The notes beneath the pieces are model-generated. The model was not told the origin of the DNA, searched no databases, and saw only the letters and a list, made by a program, of their open reading frames with translations. From Cedecea lapagei (GTDB lineage Bacteria; Pseudomonadota; Gammaproteobacteria; Enterobacterales; Enterobacteriaceae): a stretch of DNA of 64,000 bases. The position numbers and the translations under genes were made by a program. The DNA lies in contig NZ_LR134201.1 in assembly GCF_900635955.1 (NCBI RefSeq), forward strand, positions 3,100,001 to 3,164,000, in the 5' to 3' direction. Positions 42,140-52,422 of the stretch are shown piece after piece (position 1 is the first letter of the stretch; each line of letters opens with the position of its first letter).

Positions 42140-43723
42140 ATGAATGTAACGGTTAAAGATACCCTGACTGCCCGCGGAATCATGCTGAATCCGTGGACCG
42201 GTTTCTATTTTCTGCAGTCCCTGCTGATCAATTTTGCACTTGGCTATGAATTCAGCCTGCTGTACGCGGTGGCTTTTAGCTGCGTGCTTATGCTGCTGTG
42301 GCGGACGGCTCCGCGGCTCCAGAAGTCACTGCTGGGGCTCAGCAGCCTTGTCGCGGCAATGTACTTCCCGTTCGGCCAGGCTTATGGCTCACCCAACTTC
42401 AACACTCTGCTGGCGCTGCACTCAACCAATTTTGAAGAGTCCACGGAAATCATGACCATCTTCCCGTGGTACAGCTACGTGGTTTCTCTCTTTATTCTCG
42501 CGCTTGGCGTGATAGCGCTACGCCGCAAACGTGAAGCAAAACGTCCATGGGGTCATTTCGATAGCTTATGCCTCGCCGTTAGCGTGGTTAGTTTTTTCGT
42601 CACGCCGGCGACCAACCTTGCCTATGGCGGAGTATTTAAATTTAAAGATACGGGTTACCCGGTTGTGCGCTTTGTGAAAGATGTCGTGGTCAATAACCAT
42701 GAGGTCGTCGAGGAACAGGCCCGTATGAAGGAGCTTTCACAGCAGAAAGATTCCTGGAACGTGCTCTCTGTACAGCCTAAATACCATACCTATGTGGTGG
42801 TGATTGGTGAAAGCGCGCGCCGTGACGCGCTGGGTGCGTTTGGCGGTCACTGGGATAACACCCCGTTTGCAAGCCAGGTGAAGGGCAATCTGTTTATGGA
42901 CTACGTCTCTGCCAGCGGCTCAACGCAAAAATCGCTGGGGCTGACGCTGAACCGCGTGGTAGACGGCAAACCCCAGTACCAGGATAACTTTGTCACCCTG
43001 GCAAACCGCGCCGGCTTCCAGACCTGGTGGTTCTCAAATCAGGGGCAAATCGGCGAATACGACACCGCCATTGCCAGCATCGCTAAACGCGCCGACGAAG
43101 TGCAGTTCCTGAAGAACGGTGATTTTGAGGCCGATAAAAACACCCGCGACGAAGCGCTGCTAAAAATGACGGCCCAGGTGTTTGCCACCCAGCGCAGCAC
43201 GCCGCAGCTGATCGTGCTGCATTTGATGGGCTCCCACCCGCAGGCCTGCGATCGTACTCAGGGGAAATACAAAGATTTTGTGCAGTCTAAAGAGACGTCC
43301 TGCTATCTCTACAGCATGACGCAAACGGACGACCTGCTAAAACAGCTTTACCTGCAGCTGAAAAACAGCGGTAACAGCTTCTCAATGGCCTATTTTTCTG
43401 ACCATGGACTGGCATTTAAGGAGCGGGGAACGGACGTGCAGTATCTGGCGCATGACGATAAGTTCCAGCAGAATTTCCAGGTACCGTTTATGGTGCTGTC
43501 GAGCGACGATACGACGCACAGGCTGATTAAAGCGCGCCGCAGCGCTAACGATTTCCTGAACTTTTTCTCCGCCTGGACGGGCATTAAGGCAAAAGAGCTG
43601 ATGCCGAAATACAGGTTTATTTCGGAACAAAAAGCGGGACCAATCTACATCACCAACTTCAATCTGAAGAGAGTGGACTATACTCATCTGCAGACGGATA
43701 TTTTTGAGACCAGGACGCGCTAG
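42140..43723 (+). CDS. ybiP: Phosphoethanolamine-transferase-like protein YbiP (sulfatase fold)
   Basis: A 527-residue inner-membrane protein with four or five N-terminal helices (about 15-170) and a periplasmic alkaline-phosphatase/sulfatase domain. The catalytic nucleophile Thr is within SASGSTQKSLGLTL (about 263-276), and metal ligands lie in VVIGESARRDALG, LHLMGSHPQACD and YFSDHGLAF. The family transfers phosphoethanolamine to lipid or glycan acceptors (EptA/OpgE relatives); the acceptor of YbiP is not established. I use the ATG at 42140, giving the family length. Confidence 0.9.
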   Translation: MNVTVKDTLTARGIMLNPWTGFYFLQSLLINFALGYEFSLLYAVAFSCVLMLLWRTAPRLQKSLLGLSSLVAAMYFPFGQAYGSPNFNTLLALHSTNFEESTEIMTIFPWYSYVVSLFILALGVIALRRKREAKRPWGHFDSLCLAVSVVSFFVTPATNLAYGGVFKFKDTGYPVVRFVKDVVVNNHEVVEEQARMKELSQQKDSWNVLSVQPKYHTYVVVIGESARRDALGAFGGHWDNTPFASQVKGNLFMDYVSASGSTQKSLGLTLNRVVDGKPQYQDNFVTLANRAGFQTWWFSNQGQIGEYDTAIASIAKRADEVQFLKNGDFEADKNTRDEALLKMTAQVFATQRSTPQLIVLHLMGSHPQACDRTQGKYKDFVQSKETSCYLYSMTQTDDLLKQLYLQLKNSGNSFSMAYFSDHGLAFKERGTDVQYLAHDDKFQQNFQVPFMVLSSDDTTHRLIKARRSANDFLNFFSAWTGIKAKELMPKYRFISEQKAGPIYITNFNLKRVDYTHLQTDIFETRTR

Positions 43724-43745
43724 CCATTAGCCGGTTTACAGACAA

Positions 43746-43776
43746 AAAAAATCCGCCACGAGGGCGGATTTTTTGT
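43746..43776. terminator. Bidirectional terminator between ybiP and ompX
   Basis: AAAAAATCCGCC pairs with GGCGGATTTTTT around a short ACGAG loop; T run on plus and A run on minus make it bidirectional. Confidence 0.9.
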
Positions 43777-43793
43777 TTCTATCCCGGGGGATA

Positions 43794-44300
43794 TTAGAAA
43801 CGGTAGCCCACGCCAGCGATCCAGGTGCCAACGTCAACGCTACGAATACGGCTCTGCTCGTAGGAGAAGTCCAGAGCAACGTTTTCGATAGGGTTGAACT
43901 GCAGGCCGGCACCGTAGGAGAAGCCGTAGTCGCTCACAGAGTTATGCTCCGGGAAAGCAGACTGCTGGAATTTACCGTAGCCAACGCCGACAACACCGTA
44001 GATGCTTGCCCAGTCGTTGATGCGGAATGCAGGACCTGCGGTGATACCGTAGTACTGACCTTTGTTGTACACGCCGTTCTGGGTGTCACTTTTCTGGGTG
44101 TAGGTAAAGGAACCGATGTAGCCCAGCGGGGATTCGTTTTCGTAGCGGTATTTCAGGTTGAAACCGCCAGCTTTGTTAGCAACGCCCTGCATATCGCTCT
44201 GAGCATAACCACCGGTAACGGTGCTGGTTGCTGCAGATGCGGTACCTACGGAGACGGCCAGAACACAGGCCAGAGCTGAAAGACATGCAATTTTTTTCAT
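43794..44300 (-). CDS. ompX: Outer membrane protein X
   Basis: OmpX (168 aa) is an eight-stranded outer-membrane beta barrel of the Ail/Lom family linked to adhesion and serum resistance. The signal peptide MKKIACLSALACVLAVSVGTASA precedes ATSTVTGGYAQSD. The barrel strands alternate hydrophobic residues and the C-terminus ends in Phe (VGYRF), the BAM signal. Surface loops differ from E. coli (GGFNLKYRYENESPLG; SAFPEHNSVSD). I use the ATG at 44300; an in-frame start 3 codons upstream is less likely. Confidence 0.96.
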   Translation of the reverse strand: MKKIACLSALACVLAVSVGTASAATSTVTGGYAQSDMQGVANKAGGFNLKYRYENESPLGYIGSFTYTQKSDTQNGVYNKGQYYGITAGPAFRINDWASIYGVVGVGYGKFQQSAFPEHNSVSDYGFSYGAGLQFNPIENVALDFSYEQSRIRSVDVGTWIAGVGYRF

Positions 44301-44671
44301 AATATCCACCTCAAATGTGCTTCAAGTAAGTCCTAAGTTTTAAATATAACAAAACCATGACAGAAACTCTTCGCCAATTGTGTTGTCTAAGAGGCCCTTT
44401 GATGTAACATAACATTTCCACTACATGTTAAGTCACTAAGATCCCTGGAAATAGATCCTTTCGACGGCAAATATTAACCCCTTTAACAAAACCATCATTC
44501 AGATAATTCTGGATTTGTTTTTGACACAAACTGACAAAACTACCCCGGATCGTACTCCACACCATGAGAATTTTTCTTAATGAAAGTTCAACCGACCTTA
44601 ACTTAATCCTTTAGACTGAGCTGACTTTTACTTTCTTGACCAAACACAGACAAATACTGACAGGACGCAGG
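44301..44671. other. ompX-rhtA divergent intergenic region
   Basis: This 371-base AT-rich gap holds the ompX promoter and long leader on the minus strand and the rhtA promoter on the plus strand. The ompX ribosome-binding region (AGGTGG on the minus strand, about 44306-44311) is the place where small RNAs such as CyaR pair in E. coli. No further feature is certain. Confidence 0.5.
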
Positions 44672-45559
44672 ATGCCGCACACTTCCCACAATATGCCGCG
44701 CTGGCTGCCAATCGTGGTTTTGCTTATTGCCATGACATCAATTCAGAGCGGTGCTTCGCTGGCTAAATCCTTATTTCCGCTTATCGGCCCTCAGGGCGTC
44801 ACCTCGCTGCGCCTGTTTTTAGGCACCCTTATTCTGGTGGTGATTTTTAAGCCCTGGCGTCTGCGCTTTAAGCCAGAGCAGCGCCTGCCCCTGCTATTTT
44901 ACGGGCTGGCGCTGGGCAGCATGAATTATCTCTTTTATGTCTCACTGCGAACCGTGCCGCTGGGGATTGCGGTGGCGCTCGAATTTACCGGTCCGCTGGC
45001 CATCGCGCTATTTGCTTCACGCCGGCCCGTGGACTTTATCTGGGTGGTGCTGGCGGTTGCCGGGCTGTGGTTCCTGCTGCCGCTGGGTCAGGATATCTCC
45101 CACGTCGACCTCGCCGGTGCAGCCTTCGCGCTGGGGGCCGGTGCCTGCTGGGCCGTCTATATTATTGCCGGACAGAAAGCGGGCGCTGAACACGGCCCGG
45201 CCACGGTCGCTTTTGGCTCGCTGATTGCGGCAATTATCTTTGTCCCACTCGGCGCGTGGGAAGCCACCAGCTCCCTGCTGCAATGGTCGTTGCTGCCCGT
45301 TGGCCTGGCGATAGCGGTGCTGTCGACTGCGCTGCCCTACTCGCTGGAAATGATTGCGTTAACCAGGTTGCCTACCCGCACCTTTGGCACGCTGATGAGC
45401 CTGGAGCCTGGCCTGGCGGCCCTGTCGGGAATGCTGTTCCTCGGTGAGCATCTGACGCTGGTGCAATGGTTAGCTCTGCTCTCCATCATCGCAGCATCCG
45501 CGGGTTCAACGCTGACCATGAAGCGTGAAACGCAGATTACCCATGTCGACATAAATTAA
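44672..45559 (+). CDS. rhtA: Threonine/homoserine exporter RhtA
   Basis: RhtA (295 aa) is a drug/metabolite transporter family protein exporting threonine, homoserine and other amino acids. Ten helices in two EamA repeats are visible. Markers are TSIQSGASLAKSLFP, GIAVALEFTGPLAIALF, GAGACWAVYIIAGQKAGAEHGPATVA and the C-terminal TRTFGTLMSLEPGLAALSG. The ATG at 44672 matches the family length. Confidence 0.95.
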   Translation: MPHTSHNMPRWLPIVVLLIAMTSIQSGASLAKSLFPLIGPQGVTSLRLFLGTLILVVIFKPWRLRFKPEQRLPLLFYGLALGSMNYLFYVSLRTVPLGIAVALEFTGPLAIALFASRRPVDFIWVVLAVAGLWFLLPLGQDISHVDLAGAAFALGAGACWAVYIIAGQKAGAEHGPATVAFGSLIAAIIFVPLGAWEATSSLLQWSLLPVGLAIAVLSTALPYSLEMIALTRLPTRTFGTLMSLEPGLAALSGMLFLGEHLTLVQWLALLSIIAASAGSTLTMKRETQITHVDIN

Positions 45560-45869
45560 TTCGCCGCCCTTCATTTAATGCGGTAGTAATTACCGCGTTA
45601 AAGGATTTACCCGCAATCAAGCACTTATATTTTTTCAACTCTGTAATACCTAATAAGAATTATTATCTTTCCTCCGTTATATTTATTCATGCTTTTTGAC
45701 ACAATGTTGAACCTTCACTTAACCCTCTGTTCCACAATACATTTGTTTTTACCACTCTTCGCTTACTATTGGTTCGATAGGAACGGCCTACTCAAGCAAA
45801 GATAAAAAGCGGTGCTATACTTATTCCCGGTAATTCATTAGGACACCAACATCAAGAGGATGAAAGATT
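45560..45869 (+). other. rhtA-dps intergenic region with dps promoter
   Basis: The 310-base gap is AT-rich. Near its end GCTATACTTATTC (45814-45826) contains the -10 element TATACT (45816-45821), conserved with the E. coli dps promoter used by sigma-70 and sigma-S. IHF and OxyR act upstream in E. coli; I did not delimit their sites. Confidence 0.65.
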
Positions 45870-46373
45870 ATGAGTACCGCTAAACTGGTAAAAACTAAAT
45901 CTACAAACCTGCTATATACCCGCAATGATGTGAAAGACAGCGAGAAAAAAGCCACCATCGAGCTGCTGAATCGCCAGGTCGTCCAGTTCATCGACTTGTC
46001 GCTGATTACCAAACAGGCTCACTGGAACATGCGCGGTGCTAACTTTATTGCCGTACACGAAATGCTGGACGGCTTCCGCACGGCGCTGACCGAGCATCTC
46101 GACACCATGGCTGAACGTGCAGTCCAGCTGGGCGGCGTTGCCCTGGGGACGACTCAGGTGATCAACAGTAAAACTCCGCTGAAAAGCTACCCGCTCGACA
46201 TTCACACCGTTCAGGAACACCTGAAAGAGCTGGCCGATCGCTATGCCATCGTGGCCAACGATGTGCGTAAAGCCGTTGGCGAAGCAAAAGACGAAGATAC
46301 CGCCGATATTTTGACCGCCGCTTCACGCGATCTGGATAAATTCCTGTGGTTCATCGAGTCCAATATCGAATAA
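45870..46373 (+). CDS. dps: DNA protection during starvation protein Dps
   Basis: Dps (167 aa) forms a dodecamer that binds DNA without sequence specificity and oxidises and stores iron using H2O2. Ferroxidase residues H51, H63, D67, D78 and E82 are all present. The Lys-rich N-terminal tail (STAKLVKTKSTN) needed for DNA binding and Clp recognition is present. Length and sequence match E. coli closely. Confidence 0.98.
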   Translation: MSTAKLVKTKSTNLLYTRNDVKDSEKKATIELLNRQVVQFIDLSLITKQAHWNMRGANFIAVHEMLDGFRTALTEHLDTMAERAVQLGGVALGTTQVINSKTPLKSYPLDIHTVQEHLKELADRYAIVANDVRKAVGEAKDEDTADILTAASRDLDKFLWFIESNIE

Positions 46374-46564
46374 CAAATAGTATTTTCCTATGGCCTCTTC
46401 CCCGCCCGGGGTCGGGGCCTGCACCAAAACAGCGCAGACCACTGTTCACTTCATCACCTAAAGTTAATCAAATGTAATAATCACTTCACACAATCGTTAA
46501 CGAGTGATTGTTTTGTCCACTGATTTCGCGGTAAAACTTCCCCCAGAGCTGCCGGTCCATTTTG

Positions 46565-46594
46565 CGCACCAAAATGGTGCACCATAACGGTGCG
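46565..46594 (+). promoter_or_regulatory. Overlapping NtrC boxes upstream of glnH
   Basis: CGCACCA-AAA-TGGTGCA and TGCACCA-TAA-CGGTGCG overlap by 4 bases, each close to the NtrC consensus TGCACCA-N3-TGGTGCA. Their centres are about 13 bases apart and roughly 100 bases upstream of the sigma-54 promoter. Confidence 0.85.
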
Positions 46595-46666
46595 TTATGA
46601 CCGACTTGCCACGCTCAACGTGCAATGGTAATAAATCACCTCCTTGCAAAACAGTAAGTTGCAAAT

Positions 46667-46684
46667 TTGGCACGATTCTTTCAT
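46667..46684 (+). promoter_or_regulatory. Sigma-54 promoter of glnHPQ
   Basis: TTGGCAC followed by a weak -12 element (TTTCAT), as in the E. coli glnHp2 promoter. The weak -12 is typical of this operon. The ATG follows about 52 bases downstream. Confidence 0.75.
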
Positions 46685-46735
46685 GAGTCGCCGCTGACGC
46701 AGGGGATCGCCCCGTGGATTAACAAAGGAAATGCT

Positions 46736-47482
46736 ATGAAGTCGATTTTGAAAGTTTCACTGGCTGCACTTACCCTGGCTTTCGCTGTATCTTCTCATGC
46801 CGCAGATAAAAAACTGGTCGTTGCGACCGACACCGCATTCGTTCCTTTCGAATTTAAACAAGGCGATAAATACGTCGGCTTTGACGTGGATCTGTGGGCG
46901 GCTATCGCAAAAGAGCTGAAGCTGGACTACACCCTGAAGCCAATGGACTTCAGCGGCATCATCCCTGCCCTGCAAACCAAAAACGTGGATCTGGCGCTGG
47001 CCGGTATCACCATTACCCCTGAGCGCGAAAAAGCCATCGACTTCTCCGACGGCTACTACAAAAGCGGCCTGCTGGTCATGGTTAAAGCCAACAACAACGA
47101 CATCAAAAGCGTGAAAGATCTGGACGGTAAAGTGGTCGCGGTTAAAGGCGGCACCGGTTCCGTCGATTACGCGAAAGCCAACATCAAAACCAAAGACCTG
47201 CGTCAGTTCCCGAACATCGATAACGCTTACATGGAACTGGGCACCAACCGCGCTGACGCCGTTCTGCACGACACGCCAAACATTCTGTACTTCATCAAAA
47301 CCGCCGGTAACGGTCAGTTCAAAGCGGTAGGTGAGTCTCTGGAAGCTCAGCAGTACGGCATCGCCCTGCCTAAAGGCAGCGACGAACTGCGCACCAAAAT
47401 CAACGGCGCGCTGAAAACCCTGAAAGAGAACGGCACCTACAACGAAATCTACAAAAAATGGTTCGGCACTGAGCCAAAATAA
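46736..47482 (+). CDS. glnH: Glutamine-binding periplasmic protein GlnH
   Basis: GlnH (248 aa) is the high-affinity periplasmic glutamine receptor. The signal peptide MKSILKVSLAALTLAFAVSSHA precedes ADKKLVVATDTAFVPFEF. The binding-fold signature GFDVDLWAAIAKE and ITPEREKAIDFS are intact. The ATG at 46736 follows AGGAA. Nitrogen control is expected from NtrC and sigma-54 sites. Confidence 0.97.
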   Translation: MKSILKVSLAALTLAFAVSSHAADKKLVVATDTAFVPFEFKQGDKYVGFDVDLWAAIAKELKLDYTLKPMDFSGIIPALQTKNVDLALAGITITPEREKAIDFSDGYYKSGLLVMVKANNNDIKSVKDLDGKVVAVKGGTGSVDYAKANIKTKDLRQFPNIDNAYMELGTNRADAVLHDTPNILYFIKTAGNGQFKAVGESLEAQQYGIALPKGSDELRTKINGALKTLKENGTYNEIYKKWFGTEPK

Positions 47483-47507
47483 TAATTCTAAGTGTTAAGC
47501 AGGACCT

Positions 47508-47536
47508 GAGGGGCGCCTTTCGCCCCTCTTATTATT
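47508..47536 (+). terminator. Attenuator-like hairpin between glnH and glnP
   Basis: GAGGGGCG and CGCCCCTC form an 8-bp GC-rich stem followed by a short TTATTATT tail. As in other binding-protein operons it may reduce read-through and protect the glnH mRNA 3' end. Confidence 0.65.
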
Positions 47537-47610
47537 AAACGCCTCCAACGCCTTCAGGCCTCGCCTGAAAGCCGAAGAAGGTGAATCACGGTAGACAACA
47601 GGAACACATC

Positions 47611-48266
47611 ATGCAGTTTGACTGGAGCGCCATTTGGCCTGCAATTCCCATCTTGTTTGAAGGCGCCAAGATGACCCTATGGATTTCTATCCTCGGTCTT
47701 TGCGGCGGTTTAGTAATTGGTTTAATCGCGGGCTTTGCTCGCACCTACGGCGGTTGGATTGCCAACCACGTTGCCCTTGTTTTCATCGAAGTGATTCGCG
47801 GCACGCCAATTGTGGTACAGGTGATGTTTATCTACTTCGCCCTGCCAATGGCCTTTACCGACCTGCGTATCGATCCGTTTAGCGCCGCGGTCGTCACTAT
47901 CATGATCAACTCCGGGGCCTACATCGCAGAAATCACCCGCGGTGCGGTACTTTCGATTCACAAAGGCTTCCAGGAAGCGGGCCTTGCGCTTGGGCTGTCA
48001 AAACGTGAAACCATCCGTCACGTTATAATGCCGCTGGCGCTGCGCCGTATGCTGCCGCCGCTGGGTAACCAGTGGATCATCAGCATCAAAGACACCTCGC
48101 TGTTCATCGTTATCGGTGTAGCAGAGCTGACTCGTCAGGGTCAGGAGATTATCGCCGGTAACTTCCGCGCGCTGGAGATTTGGAGTGCCGTTGCGGTCTT
48201 CTATCTGATTATTACCCTGGTGCTGAGCTTCGTGCTGCGTCGCCTTGAAAGAAGGATGAAAATCCT

Positions 48267-48270
<4 letters not shown>
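47611..48270 (+). CDS. glnP: Glutamine ABC transporter permease GlnP
   Basis: GlnP (219 aa) is the inner-membrane permease of the glutamine importer. About five helices and the EAA loop QEAGLALGLSKRETIRHVIMPLA (about 120-142) are visible. The ATG at 47611 matches the family start MQFDWSAIWPAIP. The glnQ start overlaps its stop by 4 bases. Confidence 0.96.
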
Positions 48271-48989
<719 letters not shown>

Positions 48990-49120
48990 CGCTTCACCCA
49001 GGGCGGCTGGCTGCAAACCCACCGCCCTGCTTCTCTGGAATAATCCCGCTTTTCTCCTCGTCAGAATCTCAGCCACTATACTTACTCCTTTGTCAGATTT
49101 TCTCAGTCCGGAGGAGCGCT

Positions 49121-51379
49121 GTGCGATGGATCCTGATATTACTTTTTAGCCTGATGAGCCTGCCCGGCCACGCCGTCACCCTGCCTGCCGCCGCGGTCGC
49201 CGCATCAACGCCCCCATCCAGCAGCACGGCACCGGCAGAGCCCAGCGTAGAAGAAAAGAAAAAGGCTTACTCGGCGCTAGCCGACGTACTGGACAACCCA
49301 AAGTCCCGCAGCGAACTCATCGGGCAGCTTCGCAAAGTCGCCGCTGATGACGCCTCGCAAACCGTTCCCGCTATCACGCCGCCGGATACGCTTACCGAAG
49401 ATAAAACGGTGCTCGAAAACGTCACTGACGTCAGCCGCCGCTATGGGGGAGAGCTCACCCAGCGCTTTGAGCAGCTGCAGCAAAATATTGCCAGCGCACC
49501 GAGGAAAGCTTTTAACCAGCAGACTTTCTTCAATGCGCTGAGCCACTTCGCGATGCTTGCCAGCGCCGTCTTCGTCTTTTATTTCCTGCTTCGCGCCTGC
49601 GTCAGGCCGCTGTGGGCCAAAATGGGCGACTGGGGACGACGCAAAAACCGCGACCATACCAACTGGCTTCATCTGCCGATAACCATTCTCGGTGCTTTTG
49701 CGGTGGATATCCTGCTGCTGGCGCTGACGCTGTTCGTCGGCCAGCTCCTCAGCGACAACATGAACGCGGGCAGCGCCACCATTGCGCGCCAGCAGGGGCT
49801 GTTTCTTAACGCCTTTGGGCTTATTGAATTCTTTAAGGCCGTGCTGCGCCTCATTTTCAGCCCCCGTTTCCCGGCGCTGCGCCCCTTTCCCATTGGCGAT
49901 AGGGGCGCATGCTACTGGAGCCTGCGTCTTTCGTGGCTGAGTACGATGATCGGCTATGGGTTACTGGTGGTCGTCCCGATCCTTGCCAACCAGGTCAACG
50001 CCCAGATCAGCGCCATGGTCAACGTGGTGGTGATGCTGCTGATTACCCTCTGGGCGCTGTACCTGATTTTTCATAACAAACGCGCCATCCAGCAGAGCCT
50101 GATCCACCTCGCAGACCGTTCGATGAGCTTCTTTAGCCTGTTTATTCGCGCTTTTGCGCTCGTCTGGCACTGGCTTGCCTGCCTCTATTTTGTGGTGCTG
50201 TTTTTCCTTTCTCTCTTCGACCCTGGCAACAGCCTGAAATTTATGATGGGCGCCTCGCTGCACAGCCTGACCATCATCGGCGTGGCGGCGTTTATCTCCG
50301 GCATGCTTTCACGCTGGATAGCAAAAACCATTACGCTCTCTCCGCAGGTCCAGCGCAATTATCCCGAGCTGCAAAAACGGCTTAACGGCTGGATCTCCGT
50401 CTCGCTGAAGCTGGCACGTATTCTTACCGTCTGCATCGCGGTGATGCTGCTGCTGGATGCCTGGGGCCTGTTTGATGTCTGGCAATGGCTCACTCAGGGC
50501 GCTGGCGAGAAAACCGTCGATATCCTTATTCGTATCCTGCTGATCCTTTTCTTCTCCGCAGTCGGCTGGACGCTGCTGGCAAGCCTGATTGAAAATCGCC
50601 TCGCCTCCGATATCCATGGCCGCCCGATGCCCAGCGCACGGACCAGAACGCTGCTTACCCTGTTCCGCAACGCGCTGGCCGTGGTGATAAGCACCATCAC
50701 CATCATGATCCTGCTTTCTGAAATTGGCGTGAACATTGCGCCGCTGCTGGCCGGTGCCGGTGCCCTGGGGCTGGCGATCAGCTTTGGCTCGCAAACCCTG
50801 GTGAAGGATATTATTACCGGGATATTTATTCAGTTTGAAAATGGGATGAACACGGGAGACTACGTCACCATCGGCGCAATTACCGGCACCGTGGAGAAAA
50901 TGTCTATCCGCTCGGTGGGCGTGCGTCAGGATACGGGGGCCTACCACATCATTCCGTGGTCATCGATAACGACCTTCGCCAACTTCGTGCGCGGCATCGG
51001 CTCTTTCGTTGCAAACTACGACGTCGACAGGCAGGAGGACGTGGATAAAACCAACCGCGTACTGAAAGAGGCGGTCGAAGCGCTAATGAGCAAGGAAGAG
51101 ATTCGTATGCTGGTGATTGGCGAGCCGCTGTTCTCCGGCATCGTGGGCCTGACGAATCAGGCATTTACGGTACGCGTCACCTTTACCACCCTGCCGCTAA
51201 AACAGTGGACGGTGCGCTATGCGCTCGACGGAATGGTCAAAAAACACTTTGATGAGGCGGGCATCAGGCCGCCGGTGCAAACCGTACAGGTTATGCAGCC
51301 GGGTGCCGATGCGGCGCAGGCCATGCAGGCCTCAGAAGCGGCGGCCAGCGCGTTGCCGCCCGCCAGCCCAACAAGTTAA
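49121..51379 (+). CDS. ybiO: Moderate-conductance mechanosensitive channel YbiO
   Basis: YbiO (752 aa; E. coli 741) is an MscS-family channel that opens on hypo-osmotic shock. A signal peptide (MRWILILLFSLMSLPGHA) is followed by a periplasmic region with a Pro/Ala/Ser-rich linker, multiple helices, and the MscS pore and beta domain near the C-terminus: LLAGAGALGLAISFGSQTLVKDIITG (about 540-565) and SIRSVGVRQDTGAYHIIPWSSI. The start is a GTG/ATG region at 49121 (GTG GCG context: start codon GTG read as Met). A poorly conserved Ala-rich tail ends the protein. The stop abuts the rlmF stop with no gap. Confidence 0.92.
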   Translation: MRWILILLFSLMSLPGHAVTLPAAAVAASTPPSSSTAPAEPSVEEKKKAYSALADVLDNPKSRSELIGQLRKVAADDASQTVPAITPPDTLTEDKTVLENVTDVSRRYGGELTQRFEQLQQNIASAPRKAFNQQTFFNALSHFAMLASAVFVFYFLLRACVRPLWAKMGDWGRRKNRDHTNWLHLPITILGAFAVDILLLALTLFVGQLLSDNMNAGSATIARQQGLFLNAFGLIEFFKAVLRLIFSPRFPALRPFPIGDRGACYWSLRLSWLSTMIGYGLLVVVPILANQVNAQISAMVNVVVMLLITLWALYLIFHNKRAIQQSLIHLADRSMSFFSLFIRAFALVWHWLACLYFVVLFFLSLFDPGNSLKFMMGASLHSLTIIGVAAFISGMLSRWIAKTITLSPQVQRNYPELQKRLNGWISVSLKLARILTVCIAVMLLLDAWGLFDVWQWLTQGAGEKTVDILIRILLILFFSAVGWTLLASLIENRLASDIHGRPMPSARTRTLLTLFRNALAVVISTITIMILLSEIGVNIAPLLAGAGALGLAISFGSQTLVKDIITGIFIQFENGMNTGDYVTIGAITGTVEKMSIRSVGVRQDTGAYHIIPWSSITTFANFVRGIGSFVANYDVDRQEDVDKTNRVLKEAVEALMSKEEIRMLVIGEPLFSGIVGLTNQAFTVRVTFTTLPLKQWTVRYALDGMVKKHFDEAGIRPPVQTVQVMQPGADAAQAMQASEAAASALPPASPTS

Positions 51380-52321
51380 CTATTTACCGCGGTTTTTTGC
51401 CCAGCGTGCGCGCTGGGCATCATCCATAAAGCTCCAGGCGATAAAACGGCTCTGCTTTTGCCCCTGAGCCATCTCCTTTTTCACCACCTTCACGACGCCG
51501 GTTTCCTGCATCACGCGGTACAGCGCAGGCAGGTTTTCCCCCTTCGACACCAGCGAGGTGAACCACAGAACCTGACGGCCAAATGCCTGACTTTCTTTGA
51601 TCATCTGGCTTACGAAGGCCACTTCTCCGCCTTCGCACCACAGCTCCTGCTGACGGCCACCGAAGTTAAGGGCGGCATCTTCGCTCTGGCCAAGATTGCG
51701 GCGCTTACGTTCGCTCACGCTGCGGGCTGCTTCCTCTGAGTCATGGAACGGCGGGTTGCAAAGCGTGGCGTCGTAGGTTTCATTTTTATGGATAATCCCG
51801 TCCAGAATACTGGCGGCATTTTTCTGGCGGCGAAGGCGAATCATGCGGCTAAGCCCCGGATTGCCGTCAACAATTTGCTGCGCGCTGCGGAACGCGTCTT
51901 CATCCAGCTCGGAACCGGTAAAGCGCCAGCCGTATTCATGCTGACCGATCAGCGGATAGATACAGTTTGCGCCCACGCCGACGTCCAGTACGGACGCCTG
52001 AGCAGGCACAGCGCCGCCGTTGCTTTCCGCCAGCAGATCGGCGAGATGGTGAATATAGTCCGCACGGCCCGGCACCGGTGGACAAAGGAAGCCTTCCGGA
52101 ATATCCCACTGCTTGATCTGGTAAAAGTGGGCCAGCAGAGCCTGGTTAAGCGCCTTCACCGCCAGAGGATCGGCGAAATCAACGGTGGTGTCACCGTGCG
52201 GCCCCTGACGCAAAAACGCGGCCAGCGCCGGGCTGCTTTCGGTTAACGCGGCAAAGTCATAGCGACTGCGGTGGCGGTTGCGCGGGTGCAAACCAGGTTT
52301 AGTAGCGGCTGGGGTTTTCAT
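51380..52321 (-). CDS. rlmF: 23S rRNA (adenine(1618)-N(6))-methyltransferase RlmF
   Basis: RlmF (313 aa from the ATG at 52321; E. coli 308) makes m6A1618 in 23S rRNA. The SAM motif is LDVGVGANCIYPLIG (about 112-126), and the catalytic NPPF is in CNPPFHDSEEAA. The basic N-terminus KPGLHPRNRHRSRYDF is typical. AGGAG precedes the ATG; an in-frame start 20 codons upstream is unlikely. It is convergent with and immediately adjacent to ybiO. Confidence 0.94.
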   Translation of the reverse strand: MKTPAATKPGLHPRNRHRSRYDFAALTESSPALAAFLRQGPHGDTTVDFADPLAVKALNQALLAHFYQIKQWDIPEGFLCPPVPGRADYIHHLADLLAESNGGAVPAQASVLDVGVGANCIYPLIGQHEYGWRFTGSELDEDAFRSAQQIVDGNPGLSRMIRLRRQKNAASILDGIIHKNETYDATLCNPPFHDSEEAARSVSERKRRNLGQSEDAALNFGGRQQELWCEGGEVAFVSQMIKESQAFGRQVLWFTSLVSKGENLPALYRVMQETGVVKVVKKEMAQGQKQSRFIAWSFMDDAQRARWAKNRGK

Positions 52322-52422
52322 CGGGGCTTCTCCTTGTGTGGGCGCGTAAGATACTCTGCTCTCCGCGTCGGGTAAATACATCGCTGACGATTTGACCTTT
52401 CCAACACAACTTCAGGTGCGTA

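Larger units (their letters stand above)
46374..46735 (+). other. dps-glnH intergenic region
   Basis: The 362-base gap carries a GC-rich dyad after dps (CCCCG with CGGGG, about 46398-46418, no T run), two overlapping NtrC boxes (46565-46594) and a sigma-54 promoter (46667-46684). An additional sigma-70 promoter is likely but not assigned. Confidence 0.7.
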
